From positions 1 to 64,000 of the forward strand of contig CAYPWF010000014.1 in NCBI GenBank assembly GCA_964414345.1: a stretch of 64,000 nucleotides of DNA. The letters are read 5' to 3'. Position 1 is the stretch's first letter; every line of letters begins with the position of its first letter. The notes below the pieces were generated by a model. It was not told the origin of the DNA. It did not search any database and saw only the letters and a program-made list of their open reading frames with translations. This DNA comes from Desulfocorpusculum sp964414345. GTDB lineage: Bacteria; Desulfobacterota; Desulfocorpusculales; Desulfocorpusculum. The translations under genes and the position numbers were made by a program. Shown piece by piece: positions 24,743 through 33,061 of this stretch.

Positions 24743-25285
24743 ATGGGGAAAAGGTTGCTCCTAGCCTTTGTGGGCGCTTTGATTTTGTTTGGGTTGTTCT
24801 TAGAGGATTCGGCCGTTTCCCAAGACAAGCCCAAGGCCGCAGTGCAGCCCGTTGCGGTGGAGAAGCTCATCCCGTTTTTGAAAGACCTGCAGGGATGGAA
24901 AGCTGAGGGACCGGCCGAGGGGCAGACCATGAGGAGCGGGCAGGGCTCCTATACCTTGGTCTTCCGCTCTTACGAGCAGGGTGACAAGGGTTTGGAGGTG
25001 ACCCTCATAGACGGGGCAGGCGTCCCTCAGGCCTATGAGGATTACGAGGACCTGAAGGCCGAGGTGGAGGCCAAGGGCCCCAACCCGGCCAAGTCGGTAA
25101 CGGTGGGAGGGTTCCCGGGTGTGGAGCTCTTCGAGAAGGAGTCAGAAACCGCCACCCTCATGGTGCTGGTGAAGGAACGTTTTCTGCTGATCCTGGATCT
25201 TGACGGGGCCACACCCAAGGATGATCTAAAGCCTCTGGCCAATCAGCTGGACTTGAAAGGGTTGGCGGCTCTGGCAGGAAAGTGA
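24743..25285 (+). CDS. Secreted protein of unknown function, LemA operon
   Basis: A 180-residue protein with a basic start (MGKRLLL) and a hydrophobic segment (about 4-22) followed by SAVSQD, likely a Sec signal peptide. The mature part, starting about residue 25, includes IPFLKDLQGWKAEGPAEG, SYTLVFRSYEQGDKGLEVTLIDGAG and LMVLVKERFLLILDLDG. It looks like a small alpha/beta domain of the type used to monitor or modify envelope components; I do not recognise the family. AGGAGG lies before the ATG. It is the last gene before the terminator at 25303 and 90 bases after the Hint/TIM44 gene. Confidence 0.75.
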   Translation: MGKRLLLAFVGALILFGLFLEDSAVSQDKPKAAVQPVAVEKLIPFLKDLQGWKAEGPAEGQTMRSGQGSYTLVFRSYEQGDKGLEVTLIDGAGVPQAYEDYEDLKAEVEAKGPNPAKSVTVGGFPGVELFEKESETATLMVLVKERFLLILDLDGATPKDDLKPLANQLDLKGLAALAGK

Positions 25286-25302
25286 TCTCTGGAGATTCCC
25301 CC

Positions 25303-25342
25303 GGCGGTCAGGGAGGGGCCTGACCGCCAAGCCTTCTTTTTT
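25303..25342 (+). terminator. Rho-independent terminator of the lemA operon
   Basis: A perfect ten-pair stem GGCGGTCAGG / CCTGACCGCC with a six-base loop is followed by AAGCCTTCTTTTTT. It lies 18 bases after the last gene. Read on the opposite strand there is no T run, so it serves the plus strand only. Confidence 0.9.
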
Positions 25343-25471
25343 GGGTTCAGCCCGGGCTGGAGGCAAACTCCAGGGCAAGAAGCTCAACGCGGGTGCCCTC
25401 TTTTTCCGGAAAGGCGGTCACTGTAACAAACCCGCCTCGCCGATTTTTCCCCAGGCAATCTCTAAAGGAGC

Positions 25472-27511
25472 TCAGTTCCCTAAGAAGGCCTTGTCGTAAT
25501 GAGAGAACTGCATGCTGAAGGTGCCTCGGCCCTGGGTGAGGGACCTCAGGGAAGTTGAATAACCGAAGGTGCGCCTAAGAGGTACCAAGGCGGTGATGGC
25601 CTGGATAACGCCCCTTTGTTCTATGCCCTCCACCTTTCCGCCCCTGGCATGAAGGTCTCCCAGAACATCACCCATAAATTCCGGTGGCACAAGCACATCC
25701 AGGCGCATCGTGGGCTCAAGCAACAAGGGCTCAGCGGCCTCGCAGGCGTTCTGGAAAGCCATGGAGGCCGCTACCTTGAAGGCCAGCTCACTGCCCTGTC
25801 CCTCCTGGAAAACAGCTCCCATTACTCGGGCGTGCACGTCCACCACAGGATAGCCCCTACTTACCCCCCCCTCCAGGGCTTCCCTGATTCCTTGCTCCAC
25901 TGCCTCTCGAAAAGCCTCTGGGAGCTGCTCTGGTGGCACCTCCCAACTGATCCGGTTGCCTTCCCCGCGGGCCACAGGCTCAACCCTAATGGTTACATAG
26001 GCCTTGTGCAGAGTGGACTGGATCTCCCTTTCGAAACGGCCTTCCCCGATTCCCCGGCCCTGCACAGTCTCTCTGTACACCACCTGGGGCTTCCCAACAT
26101 TGGCCTCCACGTTGTACTCTTCACGCATTCTCTCCACCAGCACTTCCAGGTGGAGCTCACCCATTCCAGAAATGATGGTCTGCCCTGTGTCCGGATCCTC
26201 TTTCACCCGGAATGTAGGGTCCTCCTCGGCCAGCTTCCCTAAAGCAAAGGCAAGCTTTTCCTGGTCTGCCCTAGTGCGGGCTTCCACAGCCACGGAAATC
26301 ACAGGCTCGTAAAACTCCATACTTTCCAAGAGAATGGGGTGTGCTTCATCACAGAGGGTGTCTCCGGTCACTGTTTCCTTGAGACCCATTGCCGCAACAA
26401 GGCTCCCGGCTCCTGCCGTCTCTATCCTTTCCCTCTTGTTGGCGTGCATCTGGAGCAACCTGGCCGCCTTCTCGCGCTTGCCGCGGGTGGCATTGAGCAC
26501 CTCCTGGCCGCTTTGGAGAGTGCCTGAATAGATCCTTAGGAAAACCATCTTGCGGCCCTGGTCCATGGCAACCTTGAAAGCCAAGGCTGAGAAGGGGGCT
26601 TTATCGTCTGCAGGGCGTTCCTCCCAGTCATCTGTGCCCGGCACCCGACCTTTTACCGGCGGGATGTCCAAGGGGGAGGGCAGGTAATCCACAATTGCGT
26701 CCAGCAGGGGTTGCACTCCCTTGTTTTTCAAGGCTGAGCCGCAAAGCACAGGCACCAAATCAAAGCACAAGGCTGCGCTTCTGATTTCCATGCGCAGGAG
26801 ATCCTCCCCCACCGGCTCTCCGGCCAAGTAGAGTTCCGCTATGGAGTCGTTCCGGTCGGCCAAAAGCTCTATCATCTCCTCCCGGGCTTTCTCGGCCCTT
26901 GGTCTCAATTCCTGGGGTATCTCCACCTCCTCGAAGGTGGCTCCCAAGGTCTCCTCCTTCCATCTGACCCCGCGCATGCGCAACAGGTCTATGACCCCCA
27001 CGAACTCCCCCTCCTTGCCCCAAGGGATTTGAAGGAGTATGGGTCTACAACCAAGCTTTTTCTTCATCATCTCCACTGTGGCCTGGAAACTGGCCCCTAT
27101 CCTGTCCATCTTGTTCACAAAGACCAGCCTGGGGATGTGATACTTGTCGGATTGATGCCACACAGTCTCCGACTGGGGCTCAACCCCCTCAACAGCTGAA
27201 AACACAACCACTGCACCGTCCAGCACGCGCAGGCTTCTCTCCACCTCTATGGTGAAATCCACATGCCCAGGGGTGTCCACAATGTGGATCTCATGGCCCT
27301 TCCACTCGCAGGTGGTTACGGCCGCGGTAATGGTTATCCCACGCTCTTGTTCTTGGGGCATCCAGTCCATGACCGCGGTGCCCTCGTCCACCTCCCCCAT
27401 CTTGTAGGATTTCCCTGTGTAATACAGTATCCGCTCGGTCACGGTGGTCTTGCCGGCGTCTATGTGAGCTATTATCCCGATATTACGCACACGCTGAAGT
27501 CGCTTGGACAT
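25472..27511 (-). CDS. Elongation factor G, stand-alone copy
   Basis: Translocation GTPase of 679 residues. G motifs: AHIDAGKTT (G1), DTPGHVDF (G3) and NKMDRIG (G4); the downstream domains II-V are complete (e.g. GMGELHLEV and the C-terminal GYSTSLRSLTQGRGTFSMQFSHY). It is not in a ribosomal-protein operon, so it may be the second EF-G of the cell (a recycling or stress paralogue) or the sole copy; this cannot be decided here. The start ATG at 27511 has GGGGAAGA upstream. No symbol is given because fusA and a second EF-G cannot be told apart without a genome-wide comparison. Confidence 0.93.
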   Translation of the reverse strand: MSKRLQRVRNIGIIAHIDAGKTTVTERILYYTGKSYKMGEVDEGTAVMDWMPQEQERGITITAAVTTCEWKGHEIHIVDTPGHVDFTIEVERSLRVLDGAVVVFSAVEGVEPQSETVWHQSDKYHIPRLVFVNKMDRIGASFQATVEMMKKKLGCRPILLQIPWGKEGEFVGVIDLLRMRGVRWKEETLGATFEEVEIPQELRPRAEKAREEMIELLADRNDSIAELYLAGEPVGEDLLRMEIRSAALCFDLVPVLCGSALKNKGVQPLLDAIVDYLPSPLDIPPVKGRVPGTDDWEERPADDKAPFSALAFKVAMDQGRKMVFLRIYSGTLQSGQEVLNATRGKREKAARLLQMHANKRERIETAGAGSLVAAMGLKETVTGDTLCDEAHPILLESMEFYEPVISVAVEARTRADQEKLAFALGKLAEEDPTFRVKEDPDTGQTIISGMGELHLEVLVERMREEYNVEANVGKPQVVYRETVQGRGIGEGRFEREIQSTLHKAYVTIRVEPVARGEGNRISWEVPPEQLPEAFREAVEQGIREALEGGVSRGYPVVDVHARVMGAVFQEGQGSELAFKVAASMAFQNACEAAEPLLLEPTMRLDVLVPPEFMGDVLGDLHARGGKVEGIEQRGVIQAITALVPLRRTFGYSTSLRSLTQGRGTFSMQFSHYDKAFLGN

Positions 27512-27818
27512 GGAGCCATCTTCCCCACAGTCTTGATACACGGATCTGCTTCAATTAATTGAGAAGCCCCACACATTGGTGGGAGCCCCAGCCATCCAGT
27601 AACTGCCTGACCCAAGACCCTCCCTTGCCCGCACCATTTGGCCAAGACCTGTTGAATTAGTTGCCCGCCTCCAATTCCCCGGGATGCTTAAGCATATTCA
27701 GTTATGAACCTTAAGCGGACCGAAAGTGGCAAATCAGAGTCTCTTTGGCCAAAGATCATGCTGTCCCATGATATCGCCGATTCAGCCCTAAGCACCCAAT
27801 CCTTCTGAGCAATTAGGC
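27512..27818. other. Gap between EF-G and the GerMN gene, nothing recognised
   Basis: This 307-base stretch separates two minus-strand genes. I see no tRNA, no rho-independent hairpin with a T run, and no repeat-family head or tail. It must hold the EF-G promoter, but no good -35/-10 pair was found. Confidence 0.5.
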
Positions 27819-28478
27819 CTAGGGCTTTTGCCAGGCCTCTCTCTTCAAGAGGCTCGGATCTGATATGACTGGCCCCCCTATGAAGAGATGACCCGCCAGG
27901 CTCTCCCTGGGTTTTCCGGCCACCAAAAACTGAACCTTTTTTACTCCCGGCACATTCATACAGAGACTCTCTACCACCGAGTAAACAGTCATCAATTCCC
28001 CTGAGGTGCCCCCTGGGTGAAGGGTTACAAATTCCTCGCTGAAATCCACGGTGCAGAGGCCCTGGGAGCAAGAAACCGGGCTCAGGATGCGAGTGCCCGC
28101 AGGAATGGTTGGTTGAAGCCCGCTTCTGGGGCCTCGAAGCAGCTCCTCCAGCACCGCCTGCGCCAGTGCGGATGGGGATCCGAAATCCACCACCTCCCTG
28201 GTCTCCCCTACCAGGAATTCTGCCTGTTCATCAGAGAAAAGTAGGGTTATTCTTTTTCTGGCCTCCTGGGTTTCCTTTCTTGCCTCGGGCCCAGGTGCAG
28301 TCTGATCCCTGTGCTTCCAGAATCTGTAACCCAGCCATCCGCCTGCCAATAGCATAAGACAGCCCACCCAAATCGCAAACCATGTGCCCCAGCCCCTTTT
28401 GCTTCGCCGCTTGGGGATACGGCCACCCCCTCTCTTTCTGGAAGAGCTACGTCTAGCTTTGTAATTCATGACAGCCAT
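27819..28478 (-). CDS. GerMN domain membrane-anchored protein
   Basis: The 219-residue protein has a very basic N-terminus (KARRSSSRKRGGGRIPKRR), one membrane helix (about 33-50) and a GerMN-type domain (about 75-195). Signs of the domain are ITLLFSDEQAEFLVGETREV, ALAQAVLEELLRGPRS, TVDFSEEFVTLHPGGTSGE and TVYSVVESLCMNVPGVKKVQFLV. The GerMN fold occurs in spore germination protein GerM and in many Gram-negative envelope proteins; the domain probably binds peptidoglycan. The start ATG has no clear ribosome-binding site; an ATG three codons later is an alternative. Role here unknown. Confidence 0.8.
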   Translation of the reverse strand: MAVMNYKARRSSSRKRGGGRIPKRRSKRGWGTWFAIWVGCLMLLAGGWLGYRFWKHRDQTAPGPEARKETQEARKRITLLFSDEQAEFLVGETREVVDFGSPSALAQAVLEELLRGPRSGLQPTIPAGTRILSPVSCSQGLCTVDFSEEFVTLHPGGTSGELMTVYSVVESLCMNVPGVKKVQFLVAGKPRESLAGHLFIGGPVISDPSLLKREAWQKP

Positions 28479-28575
28479 TTGAATTGGAAAACCGCCTGTC
28501 CATACAATAGTAAAGGCTCAATCTAGGGCATGGGTGGTCTGCTTGTCAAGGCGCCATTTTCTTTACCTTTTTGCC

Positions 28576-28604
28576 TTGTGGTTGTGAGATTGGGCGGATA
28601 TAAT
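28576..28604 (+). promoter_or_regulatory. Sigma-70 promoter of the small membrane protein gene
   Basis: TTGTGG (28576-28581), a 17-base spacer and a perfect TATAAT (28599-28604) stand 33 bases before the start codon of the next gene. Confidence 0.75.
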
Positions 28605-28636
28605 CCGGGTATGTCACCAGGCATGGAGGTGTAGGG

Positions 28637-28963
28637 ATGAAGGAAAAGTTTTCCCATTGGTTTTCCACCCTCCTGAGCTTCTTTGAGACCCAGCGTGTGA
28701 AAGAAACCATCATGAACTTGGACGAGCAAGGCTTTTTGATCTTGTGCGGCTCCACCGCCCTACTTGTGATAATTTGTTTTATCAAGAGAATGGTGCGCAC
28801 CGCGGTTTTCATAATGGGCCTTTGCGCCACAGTGGTGTTGCTTCATTTCACCATCCCAGAAGAAGGCGCAGAGATGAGCTTTAACCAGATATTGGGCATA
28901 TTCATCGGGGGAGCCTTTATAGTGGCCACCACCATCTACTTCATGATCATCCGCTCTGATTGA
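28637..28963 (+). CDS. Small membrane protein, unknown function
   Basis: A 108-residue protein with a charged N-terminal region (residues 1-32), then three hydrophobic helices (about 33-48, 55-70 and 84-103) with the acidic loop IPEEGAEM between the last two. Not recognised as a named family. GGAGGTG lies before the ATG and a near-consensus promoter lies upstream, so it is expressed as its own unit. The next gene is 435 bases away. Confidence 0.75.
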   Translation: MKEKFSHWFSTLLSFFETQRVKETIMNLDEQGFLILCGSTALLVIICFIKRMVRTAVFIMGLCATVVLLHFTIPEEGAEMSFNQILGIFIGGAFIVATTIYFMIIRSD

Positions 28964-29398
28964 ATTGATCTGGGGAATTTTTTGGGGGGGGTAGGCTTTC
29001 CATGGCTTGACAAGCCCCCGGAAGATCTGCTATTAGCTAAGCGCACGTTACAAGGTGGCTGTTCCTGGATCCTCTCGGGGGTCTTCACTCGCTGGGATGT
29101 GGTGCGCTTTGGCGACTGGCGGTACGATGGCAGATCCCGCGGATTTTACCTTCTCGCAGCTCGCGCTTCTCTGGTGGCGGTGCAAATCTGCAAGCTTTCT
29201 TATAAGTCTTCGAGGCTGGTTTCCTAAGTCAAAGAAAAGTCCGGAAGGCAACAGGACCAAGGCGTGGGGAGACGGGTCTTTTTGTCTCCCATAACCGGGT
29301 AAGAAACTGCACCCTTGGAAAGGGTGGCACTCAAGAGTCTTTGTAAAAGTAAAGAACCAAAAGGAAGCACAGTCCCGCGGGCTAAAGGAGAAGCATTC
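28964..29398 (+). other. Long non-coding leader of the liv operon
   Basis: 435 bases without a convincing gene. A promoter lies at 29007-29036, leaving a leader of about 350 bases before the first ATP-binding protein gene. Two short perfect hairpins are visible: GGGAGAC (29267-29273) with GTCTCCC (29284-29290), and CACCCTT (29310-29316) with AAGGGTG (29320-29326). The stretch GTCCGGAAGG at about 29240 resembles a signal-recognition RNA core but does not fold as one. No known riboswitch consensus was recognised. Confidence 0.5.
29007..29036 (+). promoter_or_regulatory. Sigma-70 promoter of the liv - acyl-CoA synthetase operon
   Basis: Consensus TTGACA (29007-29012), an 18-base spacer and TATTAG (29031-29036). 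It is the best promoter in the gap and implies a long untranslated leader. Confidence 0.7.
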
Positions 29399-30220
29399 AT
29401 GGGGCAGGATGTTGAATTGGAATCGGAGTCCCAGCTTAGGGTGGATGGCATATCCATTTCCTTTGGTGGGGTGCAGGCTATTTACAATGTCTCTTTCCAA
29501 GTAAAAAAAGGGGAGATCTTCTCCATAATAGGACCCAACGGGGCCGGTAAAACAGTGACCCTGAATTGCATCAACGGGCTTTACAAGCCCAACAGGGGTC
29601 GCATCCTTTTCCAGGGACAGGATATAACCCACTGGGCCCCGTACAAGAGAGCCGAGGCAGGTTTGGCCCGTACTTTCCAAAAGATTGAACTTTTCTCAGG
29701 AATGACAGTTCTGGACAACATAAGATTGGGTCGTCACGTTCACCTGAAGTCCGGAATCCTGGCAGGCAGCTTTTACCTGGGTAAGACCGCCAGGGAGGAG
29801 ATAGAGAGCAGGAAGTTTATAGAGGAGGAAATCATAGACCTTCTGGAAATAGAGCATATCAGGCACAAGGTGGTGGGTATGCTCCCGTACGGCCTCCAAA
29901 AGAGGGTGGAGTTGGCCAGAGCCCTGGCCCTTAATCCCAAGGTGCTGCTCCTGGATGAGCCCATGGCGGGGCTCAACCTGGAGGAGGTGGAGGACATGGC
30001 CCGCTTCATACTGGACATCAACGAGGAGGAGCGCTGGAAAGTGACCTGCATCCTGGTGGAGCACGACATGGGGGTGGTGATGGACATCTCCGACAGGGTG
30101 GCGGTCCTGAACTTCGGCCAGAAGATCGCAGAGGGAAAGCCCTCGGAGGTGCAGCAAAACCCGGAGGTGATCCGGGCGTACCTGGGAGACGTGGAGGACC
30201 TGTATGCCACACGACGCTGA
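29399..30220 (+). CDS. ABC transporter ATP-binding protein, LivG type
   Basis: First ATPase of a branched-chain-amino-acid-type (HAAT) importer, 273 residues. Walker A is GPNGAGKTVT, the signature is LPYGLQKRVELARAL (a Tyr-Gly-Leu variant of LSYGQQ), Walker B is VLLLDEPMAGL and the switch His is in VEHDMGVVMD. The size and the long insert before the signature are typical of LivG. The ATG at 29399 is behind AAAGGAG. Its stop overlaps the start of the acyl-CoA synthetase gene by 17 bases, tying transport to substrate activation. Confidence 0.92.
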   Translation: MGQDVELESESQLRVDGISISFGGVQAIYNVSFQVKKGEIFSIIGPNGAGKTVTLNCINGLYKPNRGRILFQGQDITHWAPYKRAEAGLARTFQKIELFSGMTVLDNIRLGRHVHLKSGILAGSFYLGKTAREEIESRKFIEEEIIDLLEIEHIRHKVVGMLPYGLQKRVELARALALNPKVLLLDEPMAGLNLEEVEDMARFILDINEEERWKVTCILVEHDMGVVMDISDRVAVLNFGQKIAEGKPSEVQQNPEVIRAYLGDVEDLYATRR

Positions 30221-32147
30221 AGCCGAAATAGAGATCACCAAGGAGCTGACTCTTCCCAAGCTTTTTGTGCGAATGTGTCAGAAATATGGCTCCAAGAAGG
30301 TAGCCATGCGGGAAAAGGAGTATGGCATCTGGAGGCCCATCACCTGGGCTGACTACCTGGAGAATGTGAAAACCCTTTGTCTGGGCATGGTGGCCCTCGG
30401 GCTCCAGCGGGGTGACAAGGTGGCCATGATCGGCGACAACAGGCCGGAAGGGCTTTTTGCAGAGATGGCCGCCATGTGCGCAGGAGGAGTGGGGGTTTGG
30501 CTTTTCCAGGACAGTCTCTTGGAAGAGGTCCAGTACATAGTGGATCACTCGGATGCCAAGTTCCTGGTGGGGGAAGGCCAGGAGGAGGTGGACAAGGGGC
30601 TTGCCATAAAGGAGCGTTGTCCCAAGCTGCTCAAGATTCTTTGGGACGACCCCAAGGGCATGAGAGGCTACGATGACCCCATTCTCATGAGCCTCAAGGA
30701 GGTGCAGAGGCTGGGCCGGGAACTGGAGAAGCAAAAGCCTGGGCTCTTCGAGGAACTGGTTGCCCAGGGCAAGGGGGATGATGTGTGCCTGCTTTTTTAC
30801 ACTTCCGGCACCACAGCCCTTCCCAAAGGAGCGCTTCTTACCCATTACAACATGCTCAAGATGGGTCAGAACCTCATGCGTGTGGACCCTTGTTACCCGC
30901 ATGACGACTTCGTCTCCTATCTCCCCTTCGCCTGGATCGGGGAGCAGATGATGTCCATCTCTGCCGGCCTCCAGGTGGGCTTCACCATAAACTTCCCTGA
31001 AGAGCCCGAAACAGCCCAGGAGAACATCAGGGAGATCGGCCCCCAGACCATGTTCGCCCCTCCCCGCATCTACGAGCAGATGGTCAGAACCGTGCAGGTC
31101 AAGCACCTGGATTCAAGCTGGCTGAAGCGAAAGCTCCATGACTGGGCCATGAAGACCGGTTATGCCTGGGCCGATTGTCTGTTCGAAAAAAGACCGGCAG
31201 GCCTGTTTCTCAGGAGCAAGAGGCTCTTGGCCGAGTGGCTTGTCTTCAAGAAACTCAAGGACCATCTGGGGCTTTCCCGCATCCGCCATGCTTACACAGG
31301 CGGGGCGGCCATGGGGCCGGACCATTTCCGCTTCTTCCACGCCATAGGGGTTAATCTCAAACAGATCTACGGTCAGACAGAGATCGCGGGAATCTCTGTG
31401 CTCCACAGGGACGGGGACGTCAAGTTCGACACTGTGGGGAAGCCCCTTCCTGAGACAGAGGTGAAGGTGACCGAACAGGACGAGATCATCTCCAGAAGCC
31501 CCAGCGTGTTTTTGGGCTATTACAAGAACCCCGAGGCCACGGCCAAGACCCTGAAGGATGGATGGCTCTACTCAGGGGACACGGGCTTTATAGACGAGGA
31601 TGGTCATCTGGTTGTGTTCGACCGCTCCAAGGACATAATGATCCTGAGCGACGGCCGGAAGTTCTCCCCCCAGTTCCTGGAAGCCCGTCTGAAATTCAGC
31701 CCTTACATTCGGGAGGCCTGGGTCATAGGGCACAAACTACCTTACATGACGGCCGTGATCTGTATAGACTACGCCACGGTGGGCAAGTGGGCCGAGCAGA
31801 AGGGCATTCCCTATACCTCCTACCCTGAGCTCTCCCAGAAACCCGAGGTTTATGATCTTATAGTGAAACCCATCATGGAGGTGAACAGGACCCTGCCTGT
31901 GCCTGCCCGCATCCAGAAGTTTCTCAACCTTTACAAGGAGCTGGATGCGGACGACGAGGAGCTCACCCGCACCCGCAAGCTCAGGCGCGCCTTTGTGGAG
32001 GAGCGTTACAAGGACATCGTGCAGGCCCTGTACACGGATTCCGACACGGTCCACATGGACACCAGCATAAAGTACGAAGACGGCAGGGTCGTGCCCATAA
32101 AGGCGGACATGCGCATCCTGAGGGTGCCTCAAGAGGGAGGAAGGTGA
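30204..32147 (+). CDS. AMP-forming acyl-CoA synthetase
   Basis: Adenylate-forming carboxylate-CoA ligase of 647 residues, in the long-chain fatty-acid/aryl acid class. Motifs: ATP/AMP signature YTSGTTALPKGALLTH, the IYGQTEIAGIS block, SGDTGFIDEDGHLVVFDRSKDI with the hinge, and the C-terminal RKFSPQFLE segment. Substrate specificity cannot be read; the family includes fatty-acid and aromatic-acid ligases. It lies between livG and livH genes with overlapping stop and start codons on both sides, so it is part of the importer operon and probably acts on the imported acid. Confidence 0.9.
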   Translation: MPHDAEAEIEITKELTLPKLFVRMCQKYGSKKVAMREKEYGIWRPITWADYLENVKTLCLGMVALGLQRGDKVAMIGDNRPEGLFAEMAAMCAGGVGVWLFQDSLLEEVQYIVDHSDAKFLVGEGQEEVDKGLAIKERCPKLLKILWDDPKGMRGYDDPILMSLKEVQRLGRELEKQKPGLFEELVAQGKGDDVCLLFYTSGTTALPKGALLTHYNMLKMGQNLMRVDPCYPHDDFVSYLPFAWIGEQMMSISAGLQVGFTINFPEEPETAQENIREIGPQTMFAPPRIYEQMVRTVQVKHLDSSWLKRKLHDWAMKTGYAWADCLFEKRPAGLFLRSKRLLAEWLVFKKLKDHLGLSRIRHAYTGGAAMGPDHFRFFHAIGVNLKQIYGQTEIAGISVLHRDGDVKFDTVGKPLPETEVKVTEQDEIISRSPSVFLGYYKNPEATAKTLKDGWLYSGDTGFIDEDGHLVVFDRSKDIMILSDGRKFSPQFLEARLKFSPYIREAWVIGHKLPYMTAVICIDYATVGKWAEQKGIPYTSYPELSQKPEVYDLIVKPIMEVNRTLPVPARIQKFLNLYKELDADDEELTRTRKLRRAFVEERYKDIVQALYTDSDTVHMDTSIKYEDGRVVPIKADMRILRVPQEGGR

Positions 32148-33058
32148 TGGAGATATTCTTCAATCTTCTCATCTCGGGGATCATGGTGGGTTCTGTGTAC
32201 GCCCTTGTGGCTCTTGGCTGGGTGCTCATCTACAAGTGCTCCGGGGTTCTCAACCTGGCCATGGGAGAGCTGACCCTCATCGGCGCTTATGTGTGCTTGA
32301 ATCTGTACACATGGTTCACGAGAGCCATCCCCCAGGCAACCACGGCCTTTGTCCTGGCTCTGGTGGGGACCCTTGTCATAGGGGCCGTGCTTGGGCTTCT
32401 CACAGAGCGGGTGTTCCTCAGAAAGATGATCGGGGAGCCGGTGCTGAGCGTGATAATGGTCACAGTGGGCCTATCCTTCTTCTTCAAGGGCACGGTGGAG
32501 TTCATCTGGGGCACCGACACCAGGGTCTTCACCCCCGAGGTCTTCAGCAAGAAACCCATCCCCATCTGGGGGAACATCTATGTTGACTCGGTGTATCTCT
32601 GGAGCTTCATAGCCGCACTGGTGCTCCTGGTGGTCTTCGTCTCCTTCTTCAAGTACACCCGCTGGGGCCTGGCCATGCAGGCCACGGCGGACGACGAGAT
32701 GGCGGCTTTGTCCCTGGGGGTGAGCGCCAAACTAGTATATGCCCTGGCTTGGGCCATCGCATTCATGTCTGCCGGGGTGGGCGGCACCCTATTGGGAAAC
32801 GTCAACGGGATCAACATATCAGTTGGTTACCTGGGCCTCCTGGTCCTGCCGGCAGTGGTCTTGGGGGGACTAAACTCCGTGCCTGGGGCCATAGTGGGGG
32901 GGATCATCATAGGAGTGCTTCAGAACATGGCCGACGGATACCTTTCCCAATTTACTCCTGGGGGGGTCAAGGAAGTGGCTCCTTTGGCGTTCATGGTGAT
33001 CCTATTGCTTTTCAAACCTTACGGCCTTTGGGGCTGGGAAAGAATTGAGAGGGTGTGA
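32147..33058 (+). CDS. ABC transporter permease, LivH type
   Basis: Membrane permease of a HAAT importer (303 residues) with about eight hydrophobic helices. The N-terminal ISGIMVGSVYALVALGWVLIYK and GVLNLAMGELTLIGAYV blocks are typical of LivH, as is the AMQATADDEMAALSLGVS coupling loop. The ATG overlaps the synthetase stop by one base (TGATG), and AGGAAGG precedes it. It pairs with the LivM-type gene three bases downstream. Confidence 0.92.
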   Translation: MEIFFNLLISGIMVGSVYALVALGWVLIYKCSGVLNLAMGELTLIGAYVCLNLYTWFTRAIPQATTAFVLALVGTLVIGAVLGLLTERVFLRKMIGEPVLSVIMVTVGLSFFFKGTVEFIWGTDTRVFTPEVFSKKPIPIWGNIYVDSVYLWSFIAALVLLVVFVSFFKYTRWGLAMQATADDEMAALSLGVSAKLVYALAWAIAFMSAGVGGTLLGNVNGINISVGYLGLLVLPAVVLGGLNSVPGAIVGGIIIGVLQNMADGYLSQFTPGGVKEVAPLAFMVILLLFKPYGLWGWERIERV

Positions 33059-33061
33059 GAC

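Noticed and set aside
25472..27511. EF-G as a TetM-type ribosomal protection protein
   Set aside because: Domain order and motifs (DTPGHVDF, full domain IV-V, LRSLTQGRG end) fit EF-G; there are no resistance-island features or unusual composition.
29230..29280. Signal-recognition-particle-like RNA core (GTCCGGAAGG ... CCAAGGC)
   Set aside because: The tetraloop-like block is similar, but the required paired symmetric and asymmetric loops of SRP helix 8 do not form; the nearest stem is only four pairs. Treated as coincidence inside the leader.
28982..29294. Two short open frames in the liv leader (81 and 79 codons)
   Set aside because: No ribosome-binding sites, odd composition (rich in R, W, S), overlap each other and the promoter. 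They read as non-coding.
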